Made by a program: the position numbers and the translations under genes
Notes under the pieces: model-generated
Databases searched by the model: none
What the model saw: the letters and a program-made list of their open reading frames with translations, nothing else
Told to the model about the DNA's origin: nothing
Source of the DNA: Pelodera strongyloides
Lineage: Eukaryota > Nematoda > Chromadorea > Rhabditida > Rhabditidae
Assembly (NCBI GenBank): GCA_036852015.1
Contig: JAANDG010000149.1
Span: 62,001 to 126,000, forward strand
Reading direction: 5' to 3'
Length of the DNA: 64,000 nucleotides
Shown: in pieces, positions 46,101-55,441 of the stretch
Numbering within the stretch: position 1 is the stretch's first letter
Layout: each line of letters begins with the position of its first letter

Positions 46101-47602
46101 GGTCTGGACAAAGAATGTCGGTCTGTTGGAGATGCAGGTGGATAGCTTGGAAAGCGAGAAAGAGCGCTTGGCGGACAAAGAGTAAGTATCCAACGTTAAG
46201 AAATTTATTTTCCTAATCATTTTATTCTGAAAGTATGAGTGGTAGTTAGTCCTATTAGCTTACATATACTAACTTGTATTACATGTATACTTAATTTATA
46301 ACTTGTATACTTTACCCCAATCACAATCCATTATTGAGGTAATTCGTTCGTTGCTTATTCTGCGTTTTATTTATGTCCACCACATTCAGCTTGCAAATCG
46401 TGCGATTCAACAACGACATTGAGATTGCAAGAAATGTGCAAAAGGAAACCATGGATATGTTGAACGGTTTGATGGTATGTGAGGTTTATTACGATTTTTA
46501 TAGTACGAAAGGAACTATAGCAAATGCTGCTAGTTTGCCGGTTTGAGCTGCCGATGCCGACGAGAAATATGAAATCTGTCAACTAGGCGGTACTTGTTTC
46601 AAACAATACACTTTTTATATTGTATTCATTTTTCATTCATTATATTCATTCATTATATTGTATTCATTATATTATATTCATTATTTAGGTTAACTTCAAT
46701 ACAAAGTTTTTGGACAAACTCGCGATGGCGGGACAACGAATGGAGGATGTTAAGGTATGGTTATTGTCACTATATGTTATGTATTGTTTACCCATATTAT
46801 TCAGTTCTAATGATTACGATCCGCGGCAAGATGAATTGTGTAAAAGCTATTTGCTTCATCAGAGTATGTGCCCTATTTGGAACGGTTAAGATGTTGGACG
46901 ACGTCCACCCGCACGGACGCTTTTCCTGCCACGTTTTGTATTTGCAACGACTTACTATTGACACTAAAGAATCCTAATTGTTTTGGTATTCGCCTCTTTT
47001 TCACGTGAGTCGTACGTGTTCGATTGATGCGCTCTTTCTTCCCCGTGGCTTCTTTCTAATAGAGTATTTATATTACGCGTCCGCATATGAAAGTCATCCA
47101 TGTTATCGCAGTTTTCAATAGCGACATTTAACCTTGAGTAGAAATTTTGCATACACATGCAGCGTTTTTGCATACACCTAATGTAAAATTGTTGTAAACT
47201 GGTGAACTTGGATGGATGGTACTTTCGGGGTAAAAATACGCGAACGTATAACATTAAGACGCATTCGAGATGGACATTTTCCGGAAAAGAAAAGAAAAAA
47301 GTGGTTCGAGATGGACACCGAGAAAAAAATATACATGCAAAATAATTGTCGAAAATGCAAATGTACAGTAATTGAAACTAAAATCAGCCGATCATTTGCA
47401 TGTGTATGCGTGGCAATTGCATTTTTTTCTGGTGTGGTCCATCTCGAACCAAAAGTTTTCTTTTTCTTTTCCGGAAATGTCCATCTCGAATGCGCCCTAA
47501 GTGATCGTGACTTCCTTGTTTCAGGAGGCAAAAGCGGGCATTCGGGATGCGGTGTCACAAATCAGCAATAAGATTCAGAATATTGATCTTCTAAAGAAGT
47601 GA
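28154..47602 (+). CDS. ndc80: NDC80/HEC1 kinetochore protein, copy B (20 exons, introns expanded)
   Basis: Exons: 28154-28248, 28370-28451, 28767-28825, 29070-29211, 29725-29853, 30201-30281, 33525-33604, 33772-33889, 34280-34396, 34565-34624, 34902-34994, 35284-35379, 44812-44895, 45153-45227, 45430-45518, 45837-45924, 46102-46181, 46390-46474, 46707-46754, 47525-47602. The product, about 592 residues, differs from copy A by scattered substitutions (for example [12 protein letters not shown] for [19 protein letters not shown] for NRKRESH). Exon 11 is the weak point: the donor matching that of copy A (after 34998) breaks the frame, while a donor 4 bases earlier (GCA before GTTGGT) keeps it. 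Intron 6 holds a LINE and intron 12 about 9.2 kb of nested elements. It may be functional if these introns are removed. Confidence 0.85.
30635..33499 (-). mobile_element. 5'-truncated CR1/jockey-type LINE in ndc80-B intron 6
   Basis: Inserted between two copies of TTTCCAT (30628-30634, 33500-33506). The minus strand is open from the truncated edge at 33499 to a stop at 30773, about 900 codons. It begins within an AP-type endonuclease (QETWL, DRNSHGGGVLLAI, TGDFNI, RSDHCSILFS) followed by reverse transcriptase (YIDFEKAFDKV, SGVPQGSVLGPVLF, LLFADDLKIY). The 3' tail ends in A/T-rich repeats. The unbroken frame says it is young; the missing 5' end says it is immobile. It is antisense to ndc80. 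Confidence 0.92.
30773..33499 (-). CDS. LINE endonuclease-reverse transcriptase ORF (N-terminus missing)
   Basis: Encodes the enzyme that nicks target DNA and copies the element's RNA by target-primed reverse transcription. The endonuclease part lacks its first catalytic residues because of 5' truncation; the motifs that remain are SDH near the end of the domain and GDFN in the middle. The reverse transcriptase has the FADD box with both aspartates. The C-terminal third holds the conserved CRPLLEYASEVWNP and KIEAVQKRFL patterns shared with the fragment at 18975-19955. No start codon can be trusted; the first in-frame methionine is at 33256. Confidence 0.88.
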   Translation of the reverse strand, partial: SNEAELSVLLESCVYSLISVQETWLHENYPTSIFDKSGYYNIYRCDRNSHGGGVLLAIRKNVISILVASFNCAGCDVVIVDLCNSKSGQSTRVFSVYRPPHISACDTEELFSELSPYVIENSILTGDFNIPVKPGPSFPGNLCDLLQNFMHCFDLLLHVHVPTYIRSDNILDLILSADGVVFSCAVQQPFGRSDHCSILFSIKCEINCPPSTFTRDFYSADYDLINYHLSCIDWSFVSDSNSSLQSRYDHFCSLLSNCITLFVPEKRIGTVKEVPGHIFRTDQRRQQAWNHFLKTGSFDNFLKISVLYRKYCRKFYSYRERKIISSGCPRRFYSYLRTTKVNSEISCIEDPCTTNLLTNKPEIVEVFADYFVSVFSDPGPITNLPTLDNRVCTVVDDPFLCTPSNVIDASRKLKSKCSRTPDDIPSYFLLKCIHLLAPHLCKLFNCSLLTGEVPQQWRTAIVTPLHKKSSKTLCSNYRPISLTSSVCKLLEIIIKQSIVGHMDRNNFMSSAQFGFRSNHSTASQLLIMLQDWISSKDLNHQTACAYIDFEKAFDKVNHQLLIHKMQTYAISPMLIRWINSYLSSRTFSVRIGESTSSIRVASSGVPQGSVLGPVLFLLFINDLPDHITSKCLLFADDLKIYRPIVDPHFDFSVIKSDLQSLDNWCSLWQMHCSSSKSFILDVCSQFEYPFRIADRILDHPTDCKDLGVTIGSDLSFTSHINNIISSSKRVSYCILRSIKFPHLSTYRAAFIAFCRPLLEYASEVWNPHQLTLINKIEAVQKRFLSFAYKKCFPETDAVPYVDLLHSFDLKPLEHRRIVYDLVRCYRSVFSRDFYPSPSFEFSDRPPRNCHTYQLKHCSSSSDVSCHFYQRRVVRSWNSLPLEVFHPFPSSVEIFKTRLNRNSLTYPHV
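33693..33780 (+). repeat. 44-bp tandem duplication spanning the exon 8 acceptor of ndc80-B
   Basis: Two identical 44-bp units (33693-33736 and 33737-33780) each include TCTCTTCCAG and the first bases of exon 8 (GAACATTGC). Only the second acceptor keeps the frame, since 44 is not divisible by 3. Confidence 0.9.
36590..36650 (+). tRNA. tRNA-like remnant (CCA anticodon position)
   Basis: TTGGCAAAGCGTTTGGCTCC followed by GAGAGGTCGTGCGTTCGG resembles a D arm, a CCA-type anticodon region and a T loop, but stems are poor. Probably part of a tRNA-derived repeat; its antisense translation gives the well-known spurious NRTHDLSLW-type peptide. Confidence 0.3.
36890..36962 (+). tRNA. tRNA-like remnant
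   Basis: GTAGCTGAATGGCGCAACTG followed by GGTAGAGCAGAAGGATTGTT looks like a D arm with an inserted segment and a GTT-type anticodon; the B box is eroded (GTTCGTTCGGGCT). Most likely a pseudogene. Confidence 0.25.
37241..37566 (-). repeat. 3' LTR of the Ty3/gypsy element
   Basis: 326 bp, TG...CA ended on the element strand. It contains a short inverted repeat TTAATATGCTAATTCTCATA / TATGCTAATAGTA. It is nearly identical to its partner at 42382-42707. Confidence 0.92.
37616..41917 (-). pseudogene. Gag-Pol polyprotein of the LTR element, interrupted
   Basis: From 41917 down: gag-like region, two zinc knuckles (CKYCGRDSGHPSC and CHGCGRRGHYTVVC), an aspartic protease site LQLDTGSDLTLIS, reverse transcriptase (WAAPILCVKKPNGSVRVCADF, FKDAYLQV, CCAYLDDVIVSG), RNase H (VTDASQYGLGAVL), then integrase with CVNCSRAQKSP and a DDE core (DAFSKWPEIV, TDNGTQFTS, HPQSNGQAERLVDT). 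Three breaks are visible: an in-frame stop at about 40115 within reverse transcriptase, a frameshift near 39690 between reverse transcriptase and RNase H, and a frameshift near 38850 at the start of integrase. As it stands it cannot make full Pol, though RNA could be mobilised in trans. Confidence 0.9.
42382..42707 (-). repeat. 5' LTR of the Ty3/gypsy element
   Basis: 326 bp. The sequence just inside it (minus strand: ACTGGCGTTCAGGATACTC) is the place for the primer-binding site, but I cannot match it to a tRNA 3' end with confidence. Confidence 0.92.
43012..43235. repeat. Tandem repeat, unit about 110-120 bp
   Basis: GCGTATAGGGGTATAG followed by TAGGTTAGTAGTTTTTGAAG and poly-T GAAGTT recurs two to three times; each unit also contains shorter repeats of TTAGTAGTTTTTGAAG. 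No coding content. Confidence 0.8.
43692..44747. mobile_element. Foldback element with about 310-bp arms (TA-flanked)
   Basis: The left arm begins TTTTATCGTGAAAAAGTGCT and the right arm ends with its complement; the arms stay complementary to about 44010 and from about 44430. They include the hairpin motif CGGCCTTCGGCCG. Flanking TA on both sides is consistent with a Tc1/mariner-type MITE. The centre of about 420 bp holds no recognised gene. Arms related to CGACTGGAGGAATCGGCCTTC also occur at 50260-50310. Confidence 0.8.
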
Positions 47603-48600
47603 TTGCGCTGTAAGTTGAGCTGTCTCGTTTTATTACTTATCTTTTGTTTATTTATTTTTTGCGTTGTTAAGATCATCTCTCCCTTTCTATCCCCTGTTTT
47701 ATTGCTTTAGTTAATTAGCATCAGTGTTCGGCAGTATATCAAATACGTGGCTAGGATTGCTTTATATGCATCTCCGATCTTCCCTAATTGTACTCCTGGT
47801 GACTCATTTGCATTTTTGATCTCTTCCCATATTTCATAGTACTTCATTTGCTACTGCTACTGCCTTCACGTGCATTTCACCGACTGTATATCGGGACCAT
47901 TTGATTTTGGGGCCTATAGTGTACATATAACTGACGGGTAACTCATCATTACCTCGTTATTGATTGGACAACTATGTAGAACATCCCCCGGGGTTTCCTG
48001 TATAACTATTAGTCCTTCAGGGGTTGAAATGTTATCGTAACCCTAGATAGAACGCCATTTTTCTTCTGTATATTATTGTATTATCACTATCACACATCCC
48101 TGCTTCTATATATCAAATGTTTAATAAAAGTTTAACAGTACTTCGTACGCGTTATTTACCTTGAAGATGTTTTGCGATTTGCGGGATAAATTTTGAACAG
48201 TCAAATGAGAATTGCCCCTAGTTTATTCGTTTTCGTGCTGGTGATTTGAGTAAAACTATTGTACATTTAACACGGGGTTATTCCCTTTCAATGAAACAAT
48301 TATTACGAACATTGGAGGCAGATCAGTTAGTAGCACAAAATATAACGTAGGTAGTAATACAGTTAGAACCTTAACACTAAGTAATACAGTTAGAACCTTA
48401 ACACTAGAAGTAATACAGTTAGAACCGTAACACTACACAAGTTGCTGTCGGATATCAAACACCGAAATACAGTACGCACCATAGAATGGCAATGATAAGC
48501 AAGTTATACAATTACAAGCTAACATAAATACAAACAAAAGTAAGCACGATATTCATGACATCATAGCACGTAAGTACGCTGAGTGAACTGTGGGATAGAA
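47603..48600 (+). terminator. ndc80-B 3' region
   Basis: Matches the region after ndc80-A, with AATAAA at 48123-48128. Around 48350-48430 a unit of about 27 bp (GTAATACAGTTAGAACC) is present three times, where copy A has one. Homology to copy A ends near 48600. Confidence 0.55.
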
Positions 48601-49176
48601 AACGAAAAAGTCCGTACGAATGTAATCCTTTTCGAACTTTCCTCCAAAATGGTGTGTTCTACTTTTCAAAAGTTGTCGAATCCTGGACACAATGTAGAAG
48701 ATTTCATTATTTAAGCTAGAATTGTATATTGCCATTTCGTGGTAACCTGTCTGTATGTTTAACTTATGTTTTCAGAAGGCCCCTCCATCTTGGGCGCTCT
48801 ATACACTGCTGGGAAAGTACCTGCACTATATATATTGGCGGAGAAATTCGAACAATGGGAAAGTGAACAACATCGTTAGGACTTTCGACATCGTCGTTCA
48901 ATCTGTATCTACTACATCTTTTCACCATTGCTCTCTTCTTATATATCCTTACAAGAAAATACAATAAACAGTTCCACGTATAATTTACCTACATGCGTAT
49001 ATCGCAAAGAATGCTATTGTATATGCTCACGGTTCAAAGTTCAAACATCCAAAACATACTGAACATCCAAACATTCAGTAGTAACTCAAAGCAGAAGTCA
49101 TTATTTGGACACGAACTATCTGACAGTTTTTTCTATGGAAAACATTTGACGCCCCGGTGCGCTAGCGGTAGTCTTT
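48601..49176 (+). other. Possible short exon region, unassigned
   Basis: After a TTTTCAG acceptor at 48769-48775 all three frames are open for 30 or more codons. One gives SILGALYTAGKVPALYILAE and ends in a stop at about 48874, followed by AATAAA near 48963. Upstream sequence does not supply a clear partner exon. It could be the 3' end of a gene whose front was lost when the blocks were rearranged, or chance. Confidence 0.3.
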
Positions 49177-49624
49177 CCTGGGACTCGGGAAGGCTCAATG
49201 TTCTTGTGATATCTTAGGTACAGCATACCGAACAGCCTGTATAGCCAATTCGAACGGTTTACTAGAGGTAATCTTGCACTTCCTCAAGTTAGCTAAATTG
49301 AATGGCAGTACAATAATTGCTGTCCGGGGAGCAATGTTTGAACACGTACTAGACCTTTCCGAAGATAAACATTTCGCGAACCAGAGAACGAGAAAATTGG
49401 CGTATAAGAGGCAACAGCATGGCGTGCAGGCGGGTATGAAAAAAGTGCGCACACGCAGTTGGAATACGGCGCGCAACTTCTATATCTATGATCTTCAGGT
49501 AAAAGACTCGGAGCTGAACAACGCAATCCTCAAGATGTCTATTAAAAATTGCGAAGCCATGAACGCTAATCTTCATTATCTAGTCCACTGCGACACCAGA
49601 AGCCAGTGTAATGATTGTGAATGA
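49177..49624 (+). CDS. Unidentified terminal coding exon
   Basis: One frame is open from an AG at about 49176 to a stop at 49622-49624, about 149 codons. It reads SFLGLGKAQCSCDILG at the start, then TACIANSNGLLEVILHFLKL, EHVLDLSEDKHF, RNFYIYDLQVKDSELNN and a Cys/His-containing end HCDTRSQCNDCE. Codon usage and length make it more convincing than chance. No family is recognised, and no upstream exon is identified because the sequence changes abruptly near 48.6 kb. It lies between ndc80-B and the partial U1 block. Confidence 0.45.
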
Positions 49625-49710
49625 TTGTGACATTGTAAGATGGAATTTTCTTTTTTATTAAAGATTTGAAAGTCTGGATGCCTAGCGCCTAGACAATCTA
49701 CCCTTATGTA

Positions 49711-50235
49711 TGCTAGTATGGGACGCTAAATTTCGGTTAGACACCCTGCCGCATTGCTCAATTTGTTGCCAACGTTTGTCGCGTTCACGGTGTCGAATCA
49801 GTGCACCATTGTCTCAAGCAACTACACCGTTGACTAGATCTACCCTTTAGTCTACGATGCCTTAGGCCCTAAGCCTACGCCTAAAGCTCAATATAAGTAG
49901 AAATTGAATTTTCAACACTCGTGGAATGCCTGTTCAAAATGCAGTACGTATTTCTGTGCCACTCACATCTCACACTCCAACTTGCTTAAAGCGAAATGCT
50001 AGCCTCTTTGGAACATTTGCATATGATAAGCAAATCCTATGTATCCTATGCTAATTTTGTACGATTGCCGTGGACGAGCGTACAAAATTAGCATAGGATA
50101 CATAGGATTTCCTTATCATATGCAAATTTTCCAAAGGGGCTAGCATTCCGCTTTAATCACCAAAGTACAAAATTGATCGTAATTTGTTCAAGTTGAAGCG
50201 TTGCAATTATTTTCCGTTGTTGCGGGTTTATTCTT
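49711..50235 (+). repeat. Partial copy of upstream block U1, with insertion
   Basis: Matches the 25810-26180 and 55650-55990 region (AGTATGGGACGCTAAATTTC through GCGGGTTTATTCTTGTA), interrupted by the MITE at 49990-50152. This fourth U1 copy has no ndc80 gene behind it, which suggests an older or abortive duplication. Confidence 0.8.
49990..50152. mobile_element. TTAA-flanked palindromic MITE, 163 bp
   Basis: The other U1 copies read CTTGCTTAATCGA; here TTAA is duplicated (49986-49989, 50153-50156) around AGCGAAATGCTAGCC...GGCTAGCATTCCGCT. The arms are almost perfectly complementary over about 70 bp. The termini resemble the element at 13933-14367, so the two probably use the same transposase. 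Confidence 0.88.
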
Positions 50236-50493
50236 GTACCAGCCGTTCGAAAAGCCCTACGGGCTCTTCTCCGACTGGAGGAATCGGCCTTCGGCCGATT
50301 GTTTCCCTATTAAAAAAAAGGATTGCTACAATTTAAAAAGTTAACTCTCGTCTCTTTCTCCTCCCACACATTCACACGTCTCTGATTGTGGAAACGTATA
50401 ATAATCAGTTTGGATCACCACTCGACTAATGCTACCATGCAAATTTGCTATTGAAGGTGCTGTATGTAGGCCAGAGGATTATCCTTGTGATAA

Positions 50494-50576
50494 GCTAGCA
50501 TAGCTCAGCAGGTAGAGCGGTGGGCTGTAAAGCGAGAGATTGTGTGCTGCTGTGGGTTCGAATCCCGCCAGCGGTA
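50494..50576 (+). tRNA. tRNA-like sequence (Tyr-type anticodon), degenerate
   Basis: TAGCTCAGCAGGTAGAGCGG is a good D arm, GGCTGTAAAG contains GTA at the anticodon position, and GTGGGTTCGAATCCCGCC is a good T arm. About 20 extra bases after the anticodon could be an intron, as in many tRNA-Tyr genes, but the anticodon and acceptor stems do not pair well. More likely a pseudogene or tRNA-derived repeat. Confidence 0.4.
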
Positions 50577-50946
50577 AAGAGTTTGTATGTTCTCATTCGA
50601 TTGTGAATAGGAAATTTTCTTTATGAAAGGATTTCGTTGCGTTCACACGCGGCTTCAAACAAAAAAAGTAAACGCTTCTCCTTTATATAATAAGATATCA
50701 TGCATTTGTTCCATTACAAACTAAAAATAAGTAATCGTGATAAGCAGCGCCTATTGCACTGGGAATGGGAAGTCTACAAAACTAAAATCGGGAATATTTA
50801 TCTTCATTACATTTTGAAATGCACTCGTACTACCGTAGTTCTACAGGGTCCGAAACGCGGGAGGGTCCGAAACGCGGTCAGCACGGTCAGCAGCAATTGA
50901 CTGTACTGTCGTACTGTACTTGACGTCAAGTTAACTTGGCACACGC

Positions 50947-51269
50947 AATCAATCTTTCTTTTCATTTAAAAACTAATAAATAAATTATTTTATTTGGGCG
51001 ACAATATAACCACCACTTCTTTTTTTTACAACGCTAATGTTTTTGTGGGTGGTGTGGGATGTGAGAATGGGGGAACAGGTAATGAGGTCTTTTTCTGACA
51101 AGCTTACTGTCGACAACGAACAAAAAGTTAATCAATGCAGCTATGCTTTACTGGTATTTTACCAACGCAAGGGACGTTGTTCATGCTTATAACAACTATG
51201 TATAACTAGAAAAAAGAGAGAGAAACAACTTTTTGCAGACCTGAATTTTGAACATGAAATTGTTGAGGC
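50947..51269. repeat. Dispersed repeat R, copy 2
   Basis: Nearly identical to 22653-22978. Both copies end at GTTGAGGC, after which the sequences differ completely. Confidence 0.8.
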
Positions 51270-51279
51270 GAAAATTCAA

Positions 51280-53060
51280 CGAGTACAGTAGACTGACTCA
51301 CTTTTGGAGTGACCTTTCTGTCTCTTCCCTCGTGCAACGAGGCATGCAAATCTATCCTTTCCGTCTACCTGACAAAGGACCCCGTCATCTCGCACAATCA
51401 TAACACTCATTTTCATTTGCAAGCAATAACAAAAAAAATCTGCCTTTCTTTTCCACCCTGAGAAATTGTCTACGTTCGAGTCCTAACCACAATCAAAATC
51501 AATACTTGGCAACCAATACTTGGAAATTTAAATTTTTTCTAAAAAAAAAAAAAAAATAACTCCTAGTACATCCGTCACCGCGCATAAACCCCTCTGCTCT
51601 TGTCTTTGCATTCTAGTTCGCCTGACACACCAAGCCCGCGGAAACTACAGTATGCGATCAAAGACAGCCGTGTGAAACGCAAGCACCGACAATGGAAACA
51701 ACAACCATGTACAACTTCTGCAGCCAATCGGAATGTAATTCCGCACGCAAATCTATATGTCGCTCTAAGTAGGGCCAGCTTCCAACCAAAGACATTTTTT
51801 TACAAGCCATTTATAGTAATGGAGAATTTATCTTGTACACTCAGCCAGTCGGTTGTCAAGGCGTCTTCCACCGATAACACCAAGGTAGAAAAAAAAAGGA
51901 CCAAACATGGATGACGAAGTTTCGAATGGATGCGGTCAGTATATTTTATTCAAGCCAGTAGACAGTTTTTTAGTTGTAGACCAGCTATTTTTTGCTTGGT
52001 AACTCTCACACCAAATGCATACTGAAGAAAGAGTTCGTATCATCGGTTATATTTCTAATTAGATCGCCACCCATTCTTATGTCTTATCACATCACAGCTT
52101 CCCTGTCATCGAGTACAGTAGTCCGACTCGTTTGTAGACTGATCAAACTTTTCTGTCTTTCTGAGAAAGAACCCCGCTGTCTCGAGCATTCATAGCGCTC
52201 TTGGAAGTGAATAGTGGTGCGAACTGCGATCTTGAATCATTATTAGCAATGCTACGACTTTTGGATTGGACCAAATATAGACGGCAAATTATCGCGTGGA
52301 ATCGGTCAGTATTTTATTCAAAGTTTTTTTACACCATGTTCTCACTGGAACATATGCAATATTTTCAAATCCCGTATTTTCGATGCGTTTTCCATTTTTA
52401 ATTAGTTTACATCCCGTTCTACAGTTTGCCATTGAAGAAGTACAGTAAACTTTCTGTTTCGTCTCCTTCCCTCGTGTAACGAGGAACGCAAATCTACCCT
52501 TTTCGTCTTTTTTGAAAGAGGACCCCGCTGTCTCGCGCAATCATAACTCACATTTGTAAGCATGGAAAAAACAATCACATATTCTGGCCTGGGAGAATTA
52601 GAAGTTATCAACTTTCGATTCCTAACCCAATCAAACTAACTTACTTGGAAATTGTCGCTTTCTTTTAGAAAAACTTTAGAATCCCGAGTACAAAAAAAAT
52701 CCATAATACAACGCAAATAGACCCGCTTATTATTGACTTCACATGTACATTCGTCTTGTCTCGCATGCCGAGCACCGAGCACGCCGAAACTACAGTACGA
52801 ATGTAAGCCTGAGCAAATCGTCGACCAGATGAGTCAGGCTCAGGCTGCCAGACCCCTGCATAAGCAACAGATTCGATCCAGCCACATACAACTTCTCCTG
52901 TCAATTGGAATGTAATTCCGCTCGCAAACCTATCTGCCTCTCCAACCAAAAGGCATTTTTTTTTCGCACGCTGATGATAGCGATAACGAATTTAAATTGT
53001 ACGTAGCCCGTCGTCTGCCAAGGCCTCGCGCCAACTAAGAAACAAAGTTGTAGCAATACA
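51280..53060. repeat. Diverged direct repeats with coding-like segments
   Basis: Segments near 51290-51940 and 52430-53050, plus a shorter one near 52105-52330, share an ordered set of motifs: a TACAGTAGAC-like start, TTTCTGTCTCTTCCCTCGTG, GGACCCCGCTGTCTCGCGCA, CATTTGTAAGCA, and AAACTACAGTA. The first contains SPDTPSPRKLQYAIKDSRVK and the second the related STPKLQY, so an exon may be repeated and eroding. I cannot name a gene. Confidence 0.5.
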
Positions 53061-54468
53061 CTGTCTACCGCTGTAGCTGCCGCAATGGGCTCCCCGACGA
53101 AAACCATTATGATTGCCAACTGGACTTAAACTTTTTAGCTTTCAGGATTCCCTAGTCTTATTCTAGGGCAACCTGACGAAGAAAACCACATGGTTCAAAA
53201 CGTCCATATGCTGCGTCCTCTGCTATCACATAAATTATACCTCAACGAAGGCGAAGGATGACTCTTAAAAAAAAAGGTAATTTTCATTTGGACAACAATG
53301 TATCAACAAACAAACCGAAGCAAAACGCGTAAGGCTCCGAGGCACGATCTAGTAATAAGAAGGAATTGCTAATTCCAACGCAAACTTTCTATTCGCAGAT
53401 ACTTTGCTCCGAAACACGGATAGGTAGACTTATCTCGATAACTTTCCAAATAAGCAAGTGCAGTCAGTCCCTGTTGATAGAAAGGAAATGTTTTTATTAG
53501 ACACCAGATCATTTTTCATGCCGAGATGAATCGCTTTGAGAAATCTTTTCGAGAGAGAATTAATAACAAATTTAGCAGACCGTCAACTAGTGCTTCACTA
53601 CTTCAACCTAGGATCAGGGAAAACACACAGATCAAAGGGAACCATTGTCAGGACAATATCATATACTTCCGGGTGTGCATACAAATGGAAACACAAATGT
53701 AAAGTGGGACGTTTGCGCGATATCCTGTGAGTTATAGTTACCATTCCTCCTAACAACCCACCACAAAATTAGGGTTTCTATTATTACTAGTATTATCATA
53801 ACATTTAAATATGTAAATACTGATTCATCAAAAGATACATAATGTTCCGCCACTAATTTCCCATCCGAGAATAAGCTCTTCAAAGAACTTTTAGGAAGCA
53901 CATCGACAAAATCATGGAAACCCGACGAGGATATGGAAAGCGTCCCTGTCCGACATTAACGTCTTCATCCGACGAATCCGACTGGAGTGGAGGACTTCAC
54001 GGTCGCATTCGTCAAAATCAAGATGTTCTTCAACAAACTTGAGGTCTTCGTCTACATCACCAGGAGTGCAACCCTGCCCACAAATCTAAGCCCTCCAGCT
54101 CCGCTGACCAATTCCACCCTATACCACACATAGAAACAACCTCTCATTTACGTAGGTAGGCTGAAGGAACCAGTGCTTTAGCAAGCAACAAGAGCTGCGT
54201 ATGCGTTGTCTACAACTTCGAAACTTCAGGGACAACCTAAATCGGACGAGCAGGCACTATCTGATCCACACAATACCAAAACCAATGTCTCATTTCCGCT
54301 AGTTGCTTACTCGAATAAAAAATTTTGTTGAGTCCTTCCGGTATCCCAAACCGAATACCAACGACATCAGTGAATTGTTAATTCACATGCAAAATTATCC
54401 AAGTCTCAACTTGATACCCCACTTTCTCTTGTCTAAGTCCGAGGACGGACTTAGCGGGGTATGGTAGG
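53061..54468. other. No gene recognised
   Basis: Mixed-composition sequence without an exon chain that I can support. A hairpin around AAGTCCGAGGACGGACTT is visible at about 54435-54455. Confidence 0.5.
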
Positions 54469-55441
54469 TGTAAATGGCTGATCCCCCGAACAAAGTACAA
54501 GGATATTGCATGATCATTTATCCCAAACAATAACATAATAATACACAGTAAAGTACTTCCTGCCATGACGCGATGTTTCGCGGGGGCGCCGACCAACCAG
54601 TATAAAACCCTGGGAGGCGGAGCCTACAGGGCCCGGAGGCCCGGGAGCTTCTCGACTCTAGGAGGCTTGATCCTAGGCTATCTTTTCCCCAATGTAGAAA
54701 CCCCCCCACACGCTACCTGCCACCTGTTTAATATTAAAGGATCGCAGTCACTACAAAATCGTCGTTTTTCTTCGAGTTTACTTGTATTTAGTAAAGGATA
54801 GAGACAAATACTTTACCAAAACCGAATAATTTGAATTCCAACTCAGGGAGTGAACAAGTAGAAAAGTAGTTCTACTTAATTACCGCGGGATTATGAAACG
54901 TGTTCATACAGCTGCTTTCCGATGCGGGAGTATGCAAATTATTTCGGCAAATATCTGCATATTATATCTTTACATATACTGCAAGGGTCTGCAGGCATAT
55001 CACTACACGTTTCATAATCCCGCGGTAGTTAAGTAGAAATACTTTTCTACTTGTTCACTCCCTGAGTTGAAATTCAAATTATTAGGTTTTGGTAAAGTAT
55101 TTTTCCTTATTCTTTACTAAATTCAAGTAAACTCGAAGCAAAATTATGATTTTGGAGTGACTGCGATCCTTTAAACAGGTGGCAGGTAGCGTGTGGGGGG
55201 GTTTCTACATTGGGGAAAAGATAGCCTAGGTGCCTAGGATCAAGCCTCCTAGAGTCGAGAAGCTCCCGGGCCTCCGGGCCCTGTAGGCTCCGCCTCCCAG
55301 GGTTTTATACTGGTTGGTCGGCGCCCCCGCGAAACATCGCGTCATGGCAGGAAGTACTTTACTGTGTATTATTATGTTATTGTTTGGGATAAATGATCAT
55401 GCAATATCCTTGTACTTTGTTCGGGGGATCAGCCATTTACA
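54469..55441. mobile_element. Large foldback element, about 430-bp arms
   Basis: TGTAAATGGCTGATCCCCCG at the left and its complement at the right bound 973 bp. The arms are nearly perfect complements over about 430 bp around a loop of about 110 bp. Each arm contains ACCAGTATAAAACCCTGGGA and a GC-rich stretch AGGGCCCGGAGGCCCGGGAG. The right boundary coincides exactly with the start of U1 copy C, so the element sits on the duplication junction. No clear target duplication is visible. Confidence 0.85.
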
